Shown: positions 17,946 to 25,792 of the stretch, in pieces
How positions within the stretch are numbered: the first letter of the stretch is position 1
How the letters are laid out: every line of letters begins with the position of its first letter
Assembly (NCBI RefSeq): GCF_012516435.1
Contig: NZ_CP051216.1
Span: 1,552,001 to 1,616,000 of the forward strand
DNA length: 64,000 bases
Source: Pseudodesulfovibrio sp. zrk46
GTDB taxonomy: Bacteria; Desulfobacterota; Desulfovibrionia; Desulfovibrionales; Desulfovibrionaceae
Direction of reading: 5' to 3'
The notes under the pieces: generated by a model
Told to the model about the DNA's origin: nothing
The model's database searches: none
The model's input: the letters and a program-made list of their open reading frames with translations, nothing else
Program-made: the position numbers and the translations under genes

Positions 17946-19629
17946 GAGGCGTCTCCTGCGGGCTGCCGGCCTTGGCTGCGGGCGGTTTTGCTGTCAGCAT
18001 GCCCCACAGCTCTGTCAGCGCGTTGGGGCGGTCCGTGTATGCCTCGGACAATGTCTTGGCCACGCCTGCCAGCTCTGCGATGGTTCGGTTGATACGTTCC
18101 TCACCCTGCGCCTGCTGTCTGGATTGCCGCACGACAGCGACGTCTTCTTCCGACTTCACATAGTCGGCGGGAGTGCCGAACAGTTCGGCCACATGACGGG
18201 CCACGCGGTCGGTATCGAAGTTGTCCAGCAGCCCCATGGGGTCGCCATTGCCCACCAGCGGCGAGAGGTACTGCATGACCTGCGGCAGTCCCTGCGCTTC
18301 GTACTGTTTTTGAGCGCGGGCTACAGGCGAGGTGTATCGCACCTCGATGTCGTCGGGCGTCAGCCCTTCCGGGAAGGGGGGCAGTTCGCCCGCACGCAGC
18401 ATGATGTTGAAGACACGCTTGATGAGCGGGCTGAGCAGTTCTGTCTGCAAACGCCCCAATACTGGGCCGAGTACGCGCATTTTCTCGCTCTGTCGGATGA
18501 CCGCCTCAGTGGCGGTCACAGCCGGGCCTTCCGGTTTCAATTGGTCGCCAAGGAAGATGCGCCGGATGGACTCGCGGCGTTGTTCCATCATGTTTTCGGT
18601 GGCTGCCAGGTCAACGCGCACAGGCAACGGCTCAATGCGGTCGCTTGATCCGGCTCGGTAGTATGACAGTCCGCCCGGGCCAGACCTCACCGGACCAAGG
18701 AAACCGTCATCCGGCACCATGAGCGGCGGGTCAGACATCTTCTCCGCCGCCATCAATGCGGTGCGCGCCATTGCATTCAGCACACGCGTATCCGACAAAG
18801 CCGTCAGCCCCGGCCCGCGTCCGTATGTTTCTCCCGCAGCCTTGGCCCATCGCGGCACAAGGTAGGGCATCTCCAGATAGCCGGAGTCCTCCAGCACGGT
18901 TTCGGTGTCGATCTCCAGATAGATGGAGCCATACGGGAAGTTGACCGAGCCGATGCCGAACGGATCGCGGTCAGTCCTCGGGAAGACCGCATGCAGGATT
19001 TCCACCTTCGCGTCCGGTTTGTCCTCCGACTTCTTGCGCATCTCGTCCGAGCAACTGGCACCCCATTCCCGGGCCACCTGTCGCGCGGTCATCTCAAACC
19101 TGCGGTACACGCTGTCCACCACGCCGCGGCTGGACTCGGCCACGTACACTTCGCCCAGTGGCCTTGTGGAGAACCGAACCACGGATTCCGGGTCAGCCTC
19201 CACGTACATCACCGCCGTGCCCAGCAGGGCGATATCCAGATACAGCTCATGCACGTTGCTCTGGAATCCGGTGCGCTCACTGTTGAACAGTCCGGTGATG
19301 CGATCACGGGTCTGTTCGAGGAAGCTGCGTACCGCCTTGTCATCGCCCTGTTTCGTGTCCTTCACCCGAATGTCGAACCACGGCATGGCCGGGTTGGTCA
19401 GCAGGCCGCCCAGACTCGATGCCAGTTGTTCCAGCGCATACATGGGCGTGGAGTCGAAGATGCGCTCGTCGCCGCTGCTGCCGCGCTGCAATCCGCTCGA
19501 CGTGAACGTATTCTTTCTCGGCAGCATGTATTCGCACAGCTCCTGCCAAGTGCCGACCCATGGCTGGCGGGTTTCCTCCAGTCCCTCGAATCGTTGCAGC
19601 AGGGAGCGCGCCAGTTCCTTGCTTTCCAT
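17935..19629 (-). CDS. phage portal / head-to-tail connector protein
   Basis: The 564-residue product is a podovirus-type head-to-tail connecting protein. In such phages twelve copies form the portal ring through which DNA is packaged and ejected. Recognisable parts are the N-terminal RFEGLEETRQPWVGTWQELCEYMLPRK segment, the FDSTPMYALEQLASSLGGLLTNP segment, GRGPGLTALSDTRVLNAM and FLGDQLKPEGPAVTATEA, all characteristic of the family, at normal length. The ATG at 19629 follows GGTGAG; a GTG at 19638 is an alternative. It overlaps the downstream gene and nearly touches the upstream one. No terminase, protease or tail gene accompanies it, which is odd for a phage. Confidence 0.85.
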   Translation of the reverse strand: MESKELARSLLQRFEGLEETRQPWVGTWQELCEYMLPRKNTFTSSGLQRGSSGDERIFDSTPMYALEQLASSLGGLLTNPAMPWFDIRVKDTKQGDDKAVRSFLEQTRDRITGLFNSERTGFQSNVHELYLDIALLGTAVMYVEADPESVVRFSTRPLGEVYVAESSRGVVDSVYRRFEMTARQVAREWGASCSDEMRKKSEDKPDAKVEILHAVFPRTDRDPFGIGSVNFPYGSIYLEIDTETVLEDSGYLEMPYLVPRWAKAAGETYGRGPGLTALSDTRVLNAMARTALMAAEKMSDPPLMVPDDGFLGPVRSGPGGLSYYRAGSSDRIEPLPVRVDLAATENMMEQRRESIRRIFLGDQLKPEGPAVTATEAVIRQSEKMRVLGPVLGRLQTELLSPLIKRVFNIMLRAGELPPFPEGLTPDDIEVRYTSPVARAQKQYEAQGLPQVMQYLSPLVGNGDPMGLLDNFDTDRVARHVAELFGTPADYVKSEEDVAVVRQSRQQAQGEERINRTIAELAGVAKTLSEAYTDRPNALTELWGMLTAKPPAAKAGSPQETPHAD

Positions 19630-19630
19630 T

Positions 19631-19948
19631 CTACTCACCGAATTTCTCCTTCAGTGCCGGATTGCGCAGTTCCGGTTCGTCGATGATGCCGATGCCGCCT
19701 TTGGTCAGTGTAGAGCCGCCATTGACCTTGGCCGCTTCACGCCGTTTTTCTGCTTCGCGCGCTTCCGTGACCTTTTCCCGTTCACGTTTGCGTTCTTCGG
19801 CCTCTTTTTGTCGTTGCTGTTCTTCCTGTGCCTCGCGTTCCGCCTTAAGGTCGGCTGCTCGCGAAGACGTGTCCTGTTTCGGTTGCTGGCCCATGGCGCC
19901 ACCCATGAACCCGATTGCGGTTTGAACTACGTCCATTGCTCCGCCCAT
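19631..19948 (-). CDS. small charged coiled-coil protein, first gene of the phage head operon
   Basis: A 105-residue protein with a Gly-rich hydrophobic N-terminus (GGAMDVVQTAIGFMGGAMG), then a highly charged Glu/Lys/Arg/Gln helix of about 50 residues, then a short tail with a Gly-rich stretch. It resembles the small proteins that precede portal genes in podovirus clusters and might be a head or internal protein, but I recognise no family. The ATG at 19948 has a perfect AGGAGG site 7 bases before it; longer readings upstream lack one. It is the promoter-proximal gene of the four-gene operon. Confidence 0.6.
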   Translation of the reverse strand: MGGAMDVVQTAIGFMGGAMGQQPKQDTSSRAADLKAEREAQEEQQRQKEAEERKREREKVTEAREAEKRREAAKVNGGSTLTKGGIGIIDEPELRNPALKEKFGE

Positions 19949-19984
19949 TGGAATTCCTCCTGTTAAATGGTTTTGCAGGAGCAT

Positions 19985-20073
19985 AGACCCGGTGTTTCAA
20001 CCAAGGACGTTAATGGGCATCAGCAGGGGATGGATGGGTGTGATGGGGATAGAATAAGGTGTTGACAGGGTGG
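19985..20073 (-). promoter_or_regulatory. 5' region of the phage head operon sharing two motifs with the capsid gene leader
   Basis: Read in the direction of the operon, two blocks recur upstream of the capsid gene at 27472. One is CCACCCTGTCAACACC followed by TTATT (20053-20073), 20 of 21 bases the same as 27228-27248. The other is TTGGTTGAAAC (19995-20005), identical to 27431-27441 and followed by a loosely conserved CTAT. No convincing sigma-70 promoter is visible, so the blocks may be regulator sites or an unusual promoter. Confidence 0.4.
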
Positions 20074-20394
20074 CCTCCGGCGGCCCTGCCGGGGACCTCC
20101 TCGCCGGAGGGCGTCTCCGACGGGCAGGACGCTGTCCTGCACCTGCCAAAGGCCGAGGGCCTTTGGAATCCTGTCGCTCGCTTCGCTCGAGGGCGCGCGA
20201 GAAAACTATGTGGAGTTCTGTTCAATACGCCGCAACACATTTTCTTGCGGTCGAATGCCGGAAGGGGCGGCGTGGGCTACCGTTTGAAATAGTTCGGCCG
20301 AGTCATCCCTTCTCAATTTCGGGGATGTCTCGGCCGAACTATTTCAAACAAAATGGGATTCCAAAGGGTCAGAACCCTTTGGCCGCCGGAGGCG
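20072..20394. repeat. intergenic repeat family A, copy 1
   Basis: This 323-base stretch holds no gene. Outer ends GCCTCCGGCGG and CCGCCGGAGGC are inverted; inside them CCTTTGGAATCC (20160-20171) and GGATTCCAAAGG (20356-20367) are also inverted. About 75 bases of the left half (20096-20171) are nearly identical to 48416-48491. The block TCGCTCGCTTCGCTCG followed by AGGGCG recurs in reverse orientation at 38026-38047. A long hairpin (20283-20348) sits in the middle. Confidence 0.75.
20283..20348. repeat. 27-bp near-perfect hairpin inside repeat copy 1
   Basis: The arms 20283-20309 and 20322-20348 are reverse complements with one mismatch; the loop is 12 bases. The stem begins TTTGAAATAGTTCGGCCGAG. 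It has no T tract, so it does not look like a terminator. It may be a miniature palindromic insertion or a structured RNA. Confidence 0.85.
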
Positions 20395-20445
20395 AAATCA
20401 CCTGACAATCGCCGCGCAGCGGCTTCCTCTCCTTCTTCTCAGTCT

Positions 20446-21810
20446 CTACCCGCGCACAGCTCTGGCAAAGAACCGACACGTCCGGTCCTGCCACGCGACG
20501 AACCCGAGCTGGGCATCGGCATACCATGCGGCGGTGAACGCCTTGGTATCTGCGGACCAGAGCCGCGCCTTTTGCGGATCAAAAGCGGACTGTTGACAGA
20601 AATCGCCGGGCTCGGTGGAACCAGTGAACAGAGTGATGAGCTCGTCAATGGTGGGCAATCGCCAGTCGGTGTGTCCGCCGTAGGCGTTCTTGTTGAGCCG
20701 ATCCACATGGGCGTGGGCGCGATCCCAGGTGAGGGGATAGCGGGAACCGTACTGCTCCCAGACAAGCCCGGTGACGCGATCAGTGATGGTGAAATTCTCG
20801 TTGTCCGTGAATTTGCCGAGGGCATACTGGTTGGGCCGCCAGAGATCGTCGAGATCAAAGGTGTCGCGGGCCGCCTTGAGCGTAACCTTGGTGGGGGTCG
20901 CGCGGGGTCGCCAGTCGGCGTCATGATGAGCGGGCTCGAGGAGCAGGTCTGCGCCGGAACAGACAGCGTCTTTCTGTTCGGTCCAGATGGCTTCGAGGCG
21001 GTCGAGTTCTTCGATCATGGACGGGCCGTCGAGATACCGGTCGTCGGGGTTGGGCGCGAGCGCCTTGGCAAACATCTCGTCCCACTTACAGTCGAGGTCC
21101 GGATGAATCTCGCAGATGGGACGGCGGTCGGCGGCGCGTTCTGCAGGGAGCGCTCCCGTGAGCATGCGGTAGAGGGTGACGCCCACGGAGTAGATATCGG
21201 AACGGGCATCGGCAGAGTCTGGATCGGCTTCCTGTTCGGGCGCGGTGTAATAGGGGGAGCCCACCACCATGCCTTTGGGGCCGTCCTGTGTCTCGCCGCG
21301 CAGCTTGGAAAGACCGAAATCGATGAGCTTGACGTGGCCGGTGCCGCCTTCGTCTTCGGCGAGCATGACGTTGAAGGGCTTGATGTCGCGGTGGATGATG
21401 CCTTCGTAATGAAGACGATCCAACCCGGCGAGCATCTCGCGGGCGATGTGCAGGGAGGCTTCCACGCCAAGCCGACGGGAAGGCTGCTCCACTTCGTAGG
21501 TCTCGCCCATCAGCACGCCGAGGTTGCCGCAGAAATATTCCATGGTGAAAAACGGGAGATCGTTGTCCGAGCCGTCATGCACGTCCAGAATGGAGGCGAT
21601 GTTGGCGTGAGAAATGGAGGCCATGGTGGCGGCTTCCTTGAGGAACATGGAGGTGAGCTTGTCCATGCCCACGAGGTCTTCCATGATTTCTGCGGGCTTG
21701 AGCACCTTGAGGGCCACGATGCGGCCAGTGACGGGCATGGCGGCTTTGTATACCGCACCCATGCCGCCGCGACCGAGCAGGCCTTTGATTTCATAACGTC
21801 CTATTTTCAT
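20446..21810 (-). CDS. Ser/Thr protein kinase with C-terminal DUF1566 domain
   Basis: The 454-residue product has a complete Hanks-type kinase domain (residues ~1-275): Gly loop GRGGMGAVYKA, the ATP Lys in ALKVL, catalytic HRDIKPFNVM, metal-binding DFG, and the activation and APEQ segments. No transmembrane helix follows, so it is cytoplasmic. The C-terminal ~120 residues (VTGLVWEQYGS, WRLPTIDEL, LWSADTK, FFARAVRG) match DUF1566 (Lcl C-terminal), usually an extracellular or ligand-binding module, which makes the soluble kinase fusion notable. It lies 24 bases after the zupT-like gene on the same strand, so both are probably cotranscribed. Substrates are unknown. Confidence 0.9.
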   Translation of the reverse strand: MKIGRYEIKGLLGRGGMGAVYKAAMPVTGRIVALKVLKPAEIMEDLVGMDKLTSMFLKEAATMASISHANIASILDVHDGSDNDLPFFTMEYFCGNLGVLMGETYEVEQPSRRLGVEASLHIAREMLAGLDRLHYEGIIHRDIKPFNVMLAEDEGGTGHVKLIDFGLSKLRGETQDGPKGMVVGSPYYTAPEQEADPDSADARSDIYSVGVTLYRMLTGALPAERAADRRPICEIHPDLDCKWDEMFAKALAPNPDDRYLDGPSMIEELDRLEAIWTEQKDAVCSGADLLLEPAHHDADWRPRATPTKVTLKAARDTFDLDDLWRPNQYALGKFTDNENFTITDRVTGLVWEQYGSRYPLTWDRAHAHVDRLNKNAYGGHTDWRLPTIDELITLFTGSTEPGDFCQQSAFDPQKARLWSADTKAFTAAWYADAQLGFVAWQDRTCRFFARAVRG

Positions 21811-21834
21811 GGGACGGTTGTAGCGTAGTTCCGG

Positions 21835-22665
21835 CTAGAGGAAAAGAAGAAGCGAAAGTGCCATGACTCCCATTCCGGTAACCAGACCGAAGATGGAGTG
21901 GTGGTGCTCGCCATATTCCTCGGCAGCGGGAAGCAGCTGGTCCAGCGAGATGAAAACCATGATGCCCGCTACGCCCGCGAAGAGCACGCCGAACATGACC
22001 GGGGTGAAGAACGGCATGAGGATCAGGTATCCCACTAGCGCGCCTATGGGTTCGGACAGGCCGGAGAGGAAGGAGTAGAGGAACGCCTTCTTCTTGTCGC
22101 CCGTGGCGTAGTAGAGGGGGATGGAAACAGCGATGCCTTCCGGGATGTTGTGGATGGCGATGGCAACGGCAATGGCGATGCCGAGGCTGGGGTCGGTCAG
22201 GGCCGCGGTGAAAGTGGCCAGACCTTCGGGAAAGTTATGGATGGCGATGGCAATGGCCGCGAACACGCCCATGCGCCTGAGTTTGTCGAAGTTGTGGGTC
22301 TCGTCGTTGGGCAGTGCATCCTTGCCCGCGTCGATTTCTTCGATGGAGTGCATTTCGTGGGGGTTTTCGTAGCTGGGTACGAATTTATCAATGATCGCGA
22401 TGAGGGCGATGCCGCCGAAGAAGGAGGCGACGGTGACCCATTGGGCCGTGACGTCGCCGAGTTCTGCGGTCAGAGCGTGATTGGCCTTCTGCACGATCTC
22501 CCAGAAGGAGACGTAGATCATGACGCCAGCAGAGAAGCCGAGCGCAAGGGACAGGAACTTGGTGTTGGTCCGTTTGGAGAAGAAGGCGAAGGCCGAGCCA
22601 ATGCCTGTGCACAGGCCCGCGAATATGGTGAGGCCAAAGGCGAAAAGTACGGTTTGCATATCCAT
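21835..22665 (-). CDS. zupT: ZIP-family divalent metal transporter
   Basis: The 276-residue membrane protein has eight hydrophobic segments and the two ZIP signature metal sites HNFPEG and HNIPEG in helices 4 and 5. Together with its length this matches ZupT, which imports Zn2+ and with lower preference Fe2+, Mn2+ and Co2+ across the inner membrane. The loop after helix 3 is rich in Glu, Asp and His, as usual. The start could be the ATG at 22665 or 22659; neither has a good ribosome site. It is the first gene of a likely two-gene operon with the downstream Ser/Thr kinase. No Zur box was recognised upstream. Confidence 0.92.
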   Translation of the reverse strand: MDMQTVLFAFGLTIFAGLCTGIGSAFAFFSKRTNTKFLSLALGFSAGVMIYVSFWEIVQKANHALTAELGDVTAQWVTVASFFGGIALIAIIDKFVPSYENPHEMHSIEEIDAGKDALPNDETHNFDKLRRMGVFAAIAIAIHNFPEGLATFTAALTDPSLGIAIAVAIAIHNIPEGIAVSIPLYYATGDKKKAFLYSFLSGLSEPIGALVGYLILMPFFTPVMFGVLFAGVAGIMVFISLDQLLPAAEEYGEHHHSIFGLVTGMGVMALSLLLFL

Positions 22666-22761
22666 GTAGGCATATATACTGAAAATGGTGGGGTTGTGCT
22701 ACCTGCTTGAGGATTTTCTTTTACTGGCGGCGAGTAGGCGGGGTGTGATATGAGGAATGTT

Positions 22762-23910
22762 ATGAAATGCGCTCCTTTCAGATCTTTCATGTGTGTTCGT
22801 GCCACGCTCGTGGCGGGAGTGTTTTTCGTATTTATGGCGTACTTTGCTGTCTCGTCCGCATGGGCATCAGACAGGATGTCCGCGACTTTCCTGAATCCCG
22901 GTGGAAAGGATGATGAGTTCTTCAGCATGATGACCTCCTTCATGCAGGCGGCAGCCGATGATCTCGGCGTGGAATTGGAAGTAGTCTATTGCGACCGCAA
23001 TCATCTCAAGATGCGTGATGAAGGTTTGCGCCTGTTGAATCGCCCTGATCCTCCCGAGCATCTCATTCTGATCAATGAAAAGGATGCAGGGGGTGAACTG
23101 CTTCGGCTTGCCGCAGACAAGGGGGTGCATGTCGCCCTGATCAATGAAGGTTTGAACGGAGAGTATGGTGATGCCTTCGGTGGACCGGGAGAGATACTGT
23201 CCAATTGGATTCTTGAGTATCTTCCTGACGACCGACAGGCCGGCTATCTGCTGGGCAAGGCTCTCATTCAGGCTGCAAGGAACAGGGGAAGCGGGCTGCC
23301 AAGTGCCGGTGTGTCCGTGGTTGCCATCAGTGGGAATTACAGAACCGGGTCTTCGGCCCAGCGTGTAATGGGTTTGCGTCAGGCCGTGGAAGAAGAGGGA
23401 CGGGTCCATCTGCTGCAGGTGGTTCCTGCCTACTGGGAAGAAGCCCACGCCGAAAAGGTCGTGAACGGTGTCATGCAGCGGTATCCCGGCACGTCCGTGA
23501 TTTGGGCGGCAAGTGACGTGATGGCGCGCGGTGCGCAAACGGCGCTGGCTCGACTCCCCGGCGGTTGGGGGTCAAAGCCTGTGCTGGGCGGAATCGACTG
23601 GGCGAAGTTTGCCCTTTATGAAGTCAAGGCGGGGCGTTTTGCCGCCACCGTGGGCGGTCATTTCATGGATGGTGGATGGGCGCTGGTGATGCTGTATGAT
23701 TTGTATCACGGGATTGCGCTTGAACAGCGGCGCATGCAGTCCAAGTTTTCATTGATCACGCCGGATAATGTGGAAGAATATTTGGAGCGGTTCGGAACGC
23801 AGGACTGGAGCACCATTGATTTCACCCGTTTTTCCAAGAAATACAATCCCGGCATGAAGCAATATGACTTTGGTCTGGAAGCCGTGTTGCGGCAGTTGCG
23901 TGGGGAGTAG
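22762..23910 (+). CDS. periplasmic sugar-type binding protein (LacI/ribose-binding fold), copy 1
   Basis: The 382-residue product has a signal peptide ending in SSAWA before SDRMSATFLNPGG. It matches Peripla_BP_4-type periplasmic binding proteins, which are related to ribose-binding protein and LuxP. Elements visible are FLNPGGKDDEFFSMM, INEKDAGGELLRLAADKGVHVALINEG, ISGNYRTGSSAQRVMGLRQAV and WAASDVMARGA. No ABC permease or ATPase is present. I chose the ATG at 22762 because GAGGA lies 5 bases before it; the ATG at 22750 is the alternative. The next gene, 3 bases downstream, is a paralogue with the same order of motifs, so the pair arose by tandem duplication. The ligand is unknown. Confidence 0.85.
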   Translation: MKCAPFRSFMCVRATLVAGVFFVFMAYFAVSSAWASDRMSATFLNPGGKDDEFFSMMTSFMQAAADDLGVELEVVYCDRNHLKMRDEGLRLLNRPDPPEHLILINEKDAGGELLRLAADKGVHVALINEGLNGEYGDAFGGPGEILSNWILEYLPDDRQAGYLLGKALIQAARNRGSGLPSAGVSVVAISGNYRTGSSAQRVMGLRQAVEEEGRVHLLQVVPAYWEEAHAEKVVNGVMQRYPGTSVIWAASDVMARGAQTALARLPGGWGSKPVLGGIDWAKFALYEVKAGRFAATVGGHFMDGGWALVMLYDLYHGIALEQRRMQSKFSLITPDNVEEYLERFGTQDWSTIDFTRFSKKYNPGMKQYDFGLEAVLRQLRGE

Positions 23911-23913
23911 TAT

Positions 23914-25014
23914 ATGCCAAAGTTTATTCTGGGGTGGCTTGTATGCCTTGTCTGTTTGTTGCCGGTAGTTTCCTCGGCACAGGAAAAGCCGTTGGTTTAC
24001 TTTGCTAACCCCGGCTATCAGGATGATTCCTTTTTTGGCCTCATGACCGATTTCATGCTGGCCGCAGCAGATGACCTCGGCTTTGAGCTCAAGGTTTTCT
24101 ATGGTGAGCGCAACCATGTGCTTATTGATGAGAATATCCGCACTATTTACAAGGGCGACAGGCGACCGGATTACGTCATCGGCATGGATGCTCGTGGCTC
24201 TGGAGCGGTCATGCTCGCCATGGGCGAAGAGCAGGGGATCAAGACGATTTTCGTCAATCAGAGTTTTCTGCACAAAGAGCGGACCCGTATGGGGATGCCG
24301 GGGCAAAACTACAAGAACTGGCTTTTCGAGTACCTCCCAGATGACGTTCATGCTGGATACATATTGGGGAAAAAACTCATTCAATCGGCAGTTGATCGGA
24401 AACTTTTCGATAATGATGGAAGTGTTGTGATTGCTGCTATTAGTGGTCACGACCAATCTGCTGCTTCAATCCTGCGGATGCAGGGGGTACGCAAAGCCGT
24501 GGCCGAGTTTCCGCAGGCGAGACTGGTTCAGTCGGTCTCGGCAGGATGGCGTCGGGACAAGGCGCATAATCTCGCTTTACGACTCATGGACCGCTATCCT
24601 GAACTGTCGGTGTGCTGGGCGGCCAGTGACCTCATTGCCATGGGGGCAGTGGACGCCATGGGAGAGCGGGGAAAAGTGCCGGGCAAAGACATCATTGTCG
24701 GCGGCGTGGATTGGTCGAACGTCGCGCTTCCCTTGATTCGTGACGGCCGATTGGCCGGTTCTGCGGGTGGTCACTTTATGGATGGCGGTTTTGCACTGGT
24801 CATGTTGTATGATCTTATCCACGGCGTGGCTGTGTCACCCCTTAGCCGTTCCCGTTTTTCGTTGCTGACACGGGAAAACGTGGATGATTACATCAATCAC
24901 TTCGGCACCAACGACTGGGGGCAGATAGACTTCCGAAAGTTCTCTAAGGTGTTGAATCCAGAGGTGAAAGAATACGATTTCTCCCTTAAAGCAGTACTTG
25001 AACAAGTGCGTTAG
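23914..25014 (+). CDS. periplasmic sugar-type binding protein (LacI/ribose-binding fold), copy 2
   Basis: A 366-residue paralogue of the preceding gene, starting 3 bases after it and surely in the same transcript. It has a signal peptide ending in VSSAQ before EKPLVYFANPG. Shared features include FxNPGxxDDxFF, AAADDLGxEL, ISGHDQSAASILRMQGVRKAV, CWAASDLIAMGA, GHFMDGG and an FGTxDWxxIDFxxFSK C-terminal block. The two differ most in the ligand-contact loops, so they may recognise different solutes or act as a pair of sensors. Local base composition near 24360-24470 is more AT-rich than the rest, which could reflect mosaic origin. Confidence 0.85.
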   Translation: MPKFILGWLVCLVCLLPVVSSAQEKPLVYFANPGYQDDSFFGLMTDFMLAAADDLGFELKVFYGERNHVLIDENIRTIYKGDRRPDYVIGMDARGSGAVMLAMGEEQGIKTIFVNQSFLHKERTRMGMPGQNYKNWLFEYLPDDVHAGYILGKKLIQSAVDRKLFDNDGSVVIAAISGHDQSAASILRMQGVRKAVAEFPQARLVQSVSAGWRRDKAHNLALRLMDRYPELSVCWAASDLIAMGAVDAMGERGKVPGKDIIVGGVDWSNVALPLIRDGRLAGSAGGHFMDGGFALVMLYDLIHGVAVSPLSRSRFSLLTRENVDDYINHFGTNDWGQIDFRKFSKVLNPEVKEYDFSLKAVLEQVR

Positions 25015-25037
25015 TCCTTTTATTATTTGATAAAGAG

Positions 25038-25107
25038 GCCTCCTCGATGCTTCACGCGTGGTGCGTGCGCTGGTATAAATACGTATTGGCAACGAAAACG
25101 AGGAGGC
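25038..25107 (+). promoter_or_regulatory. inverted repeat that can mask the ribosome site of the selenoprotein-type gene; promoter inside
   Basis: GCCTCCTCG (25038-25046) is the exact reverse complement of CGAGGAGGC (25099-25107), which contains the AGGAGG ribosome site; weaker pairs extend it to about 12 bp. Between the arms TTCACG (25051-25056) and TATAAA (25074-25079), 17 bases apart, form a plausible promoter. A transcript from that promoter would lack the left arm and leave the ribosome site free. A read-through transcript from the binding-protein genes would have it masked. Confidence 0.45.
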
Positions 25108-25110
25108 TTT

Positions 25111-25713
25111 ATGCCGATCAAGATCAAGATTTTTTCGGATTTCGTTTGACCGTTTTGCTATGTCGGCACGGGTATTGTCGACAAGCTCAAGAAGGACTAT
25201 GACATCGAGGACACTTGGGTGCCTCAGGAGATCCATCCGGAAACTCCGCCGGAGGGGCGTCCTTTGAGTGACTTGTTCACGTATTTTGACATCCAGCAGC
25301 TGACCTCTGAATGCCGTCGCCGTGGTGAGCCCTACGGTCTCCACTTTGGCGACATAGTCAATCTGAGCAACACGCGCCTCTCTCTGGAGGCTGCGGAGTT
25401 CGCCCGGAGTCAGGGGCGGTATCACGAGTTTCACCATAAGGTGTTTGAGGCGTATTATTCCCATGGTCGAGACATCGGCGACATGGAAGTGCTGCGTGAT
25501 GTGGCTCAAGATGCCGGGCTGGATCCGGATGCCATGGAAGCCGCTTTAAAGGAAGGGAGTTACCGGAAGGCGGTCAGTATGGGGTGTCTCGAAGCAAGGG
25601 ATTCAGGCGTCACCGCCATTCCCGCTTTTTTCATCGAGGACATGCCCATGATTACTGGCGCCATCCCCGAAGACCGCTTTCGTGAGATCTTGGATTCCCT
25701 TGTAGAAGAGTAA
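25111..25713 (+). CDS. DsbA/FrnE-family thioredoxin-fold oxidoreductase with in-frame UGA (probable selenoprotein)
   Basis: From the ATG at 25111 (perfect AGGAGG site) the frame reads through one TGA at 25147-25149 (codon 13) to the TAA at 25711. The 200-residue product matches the FrnE-like branch of DsbA. It begins IKIFSDFV-U-PFCYVG; the family normally has C-P-W-C-Y at this spot, so the UGA replaces exactly the first active-site Cys. The rest is intact: EIHPETPPEGRPL, EFARSQGRYHEFHHKVFEAYY, SVTAIPAFFIED with the cis-Pro, and ITGAIPEDRF. A SECIS-like hairpin follows. The likely role is a cytoplasmic thiol/selenol disulfide exchange. The alternative, a nonsense mutation with restart at 25219, would destroy the active site and is less likely. 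Confidence 0.85.
25157..25186 (+). promoter_or_regulatory. bacterial SECIS-like hairpin
   Basis: Eight bases after the UGA, the stem GCT-(bulged A)-TGTCGGCA pairs with TGTCGACAAGC. This gives 11 bp with one G-U pair, around the 7-base loop CGGGUAU. Size, distance from the UGA, a bulge in the stem and G residues at the loop apex agree with bacterial SECIS elements read by SelB. It lies within the coding sequence, as bacterial SECIS elements do. Confidence 0.7.
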
Positions 25714-25792
25714 CGGCGGGCCTGTTTATCAGCCAATGTCTTCGTGAGAAGATGCGTATTATCCACAATCAACCACAACGAAAAACAACACG

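Noticed and set aside
20353-21828. A 491-residue plus-strand open frame
   Set aside because: Antisense to the Ser/Thr kinase, which has all kinase motifs.
24360-24470. A possible inserted segment in the second binding-protein gene
   Set aside because: It is more AT-rich, but the frame and motifs continue through it and match the paralogue, so it is ordinary coding variation or at most a small mosaic patch.
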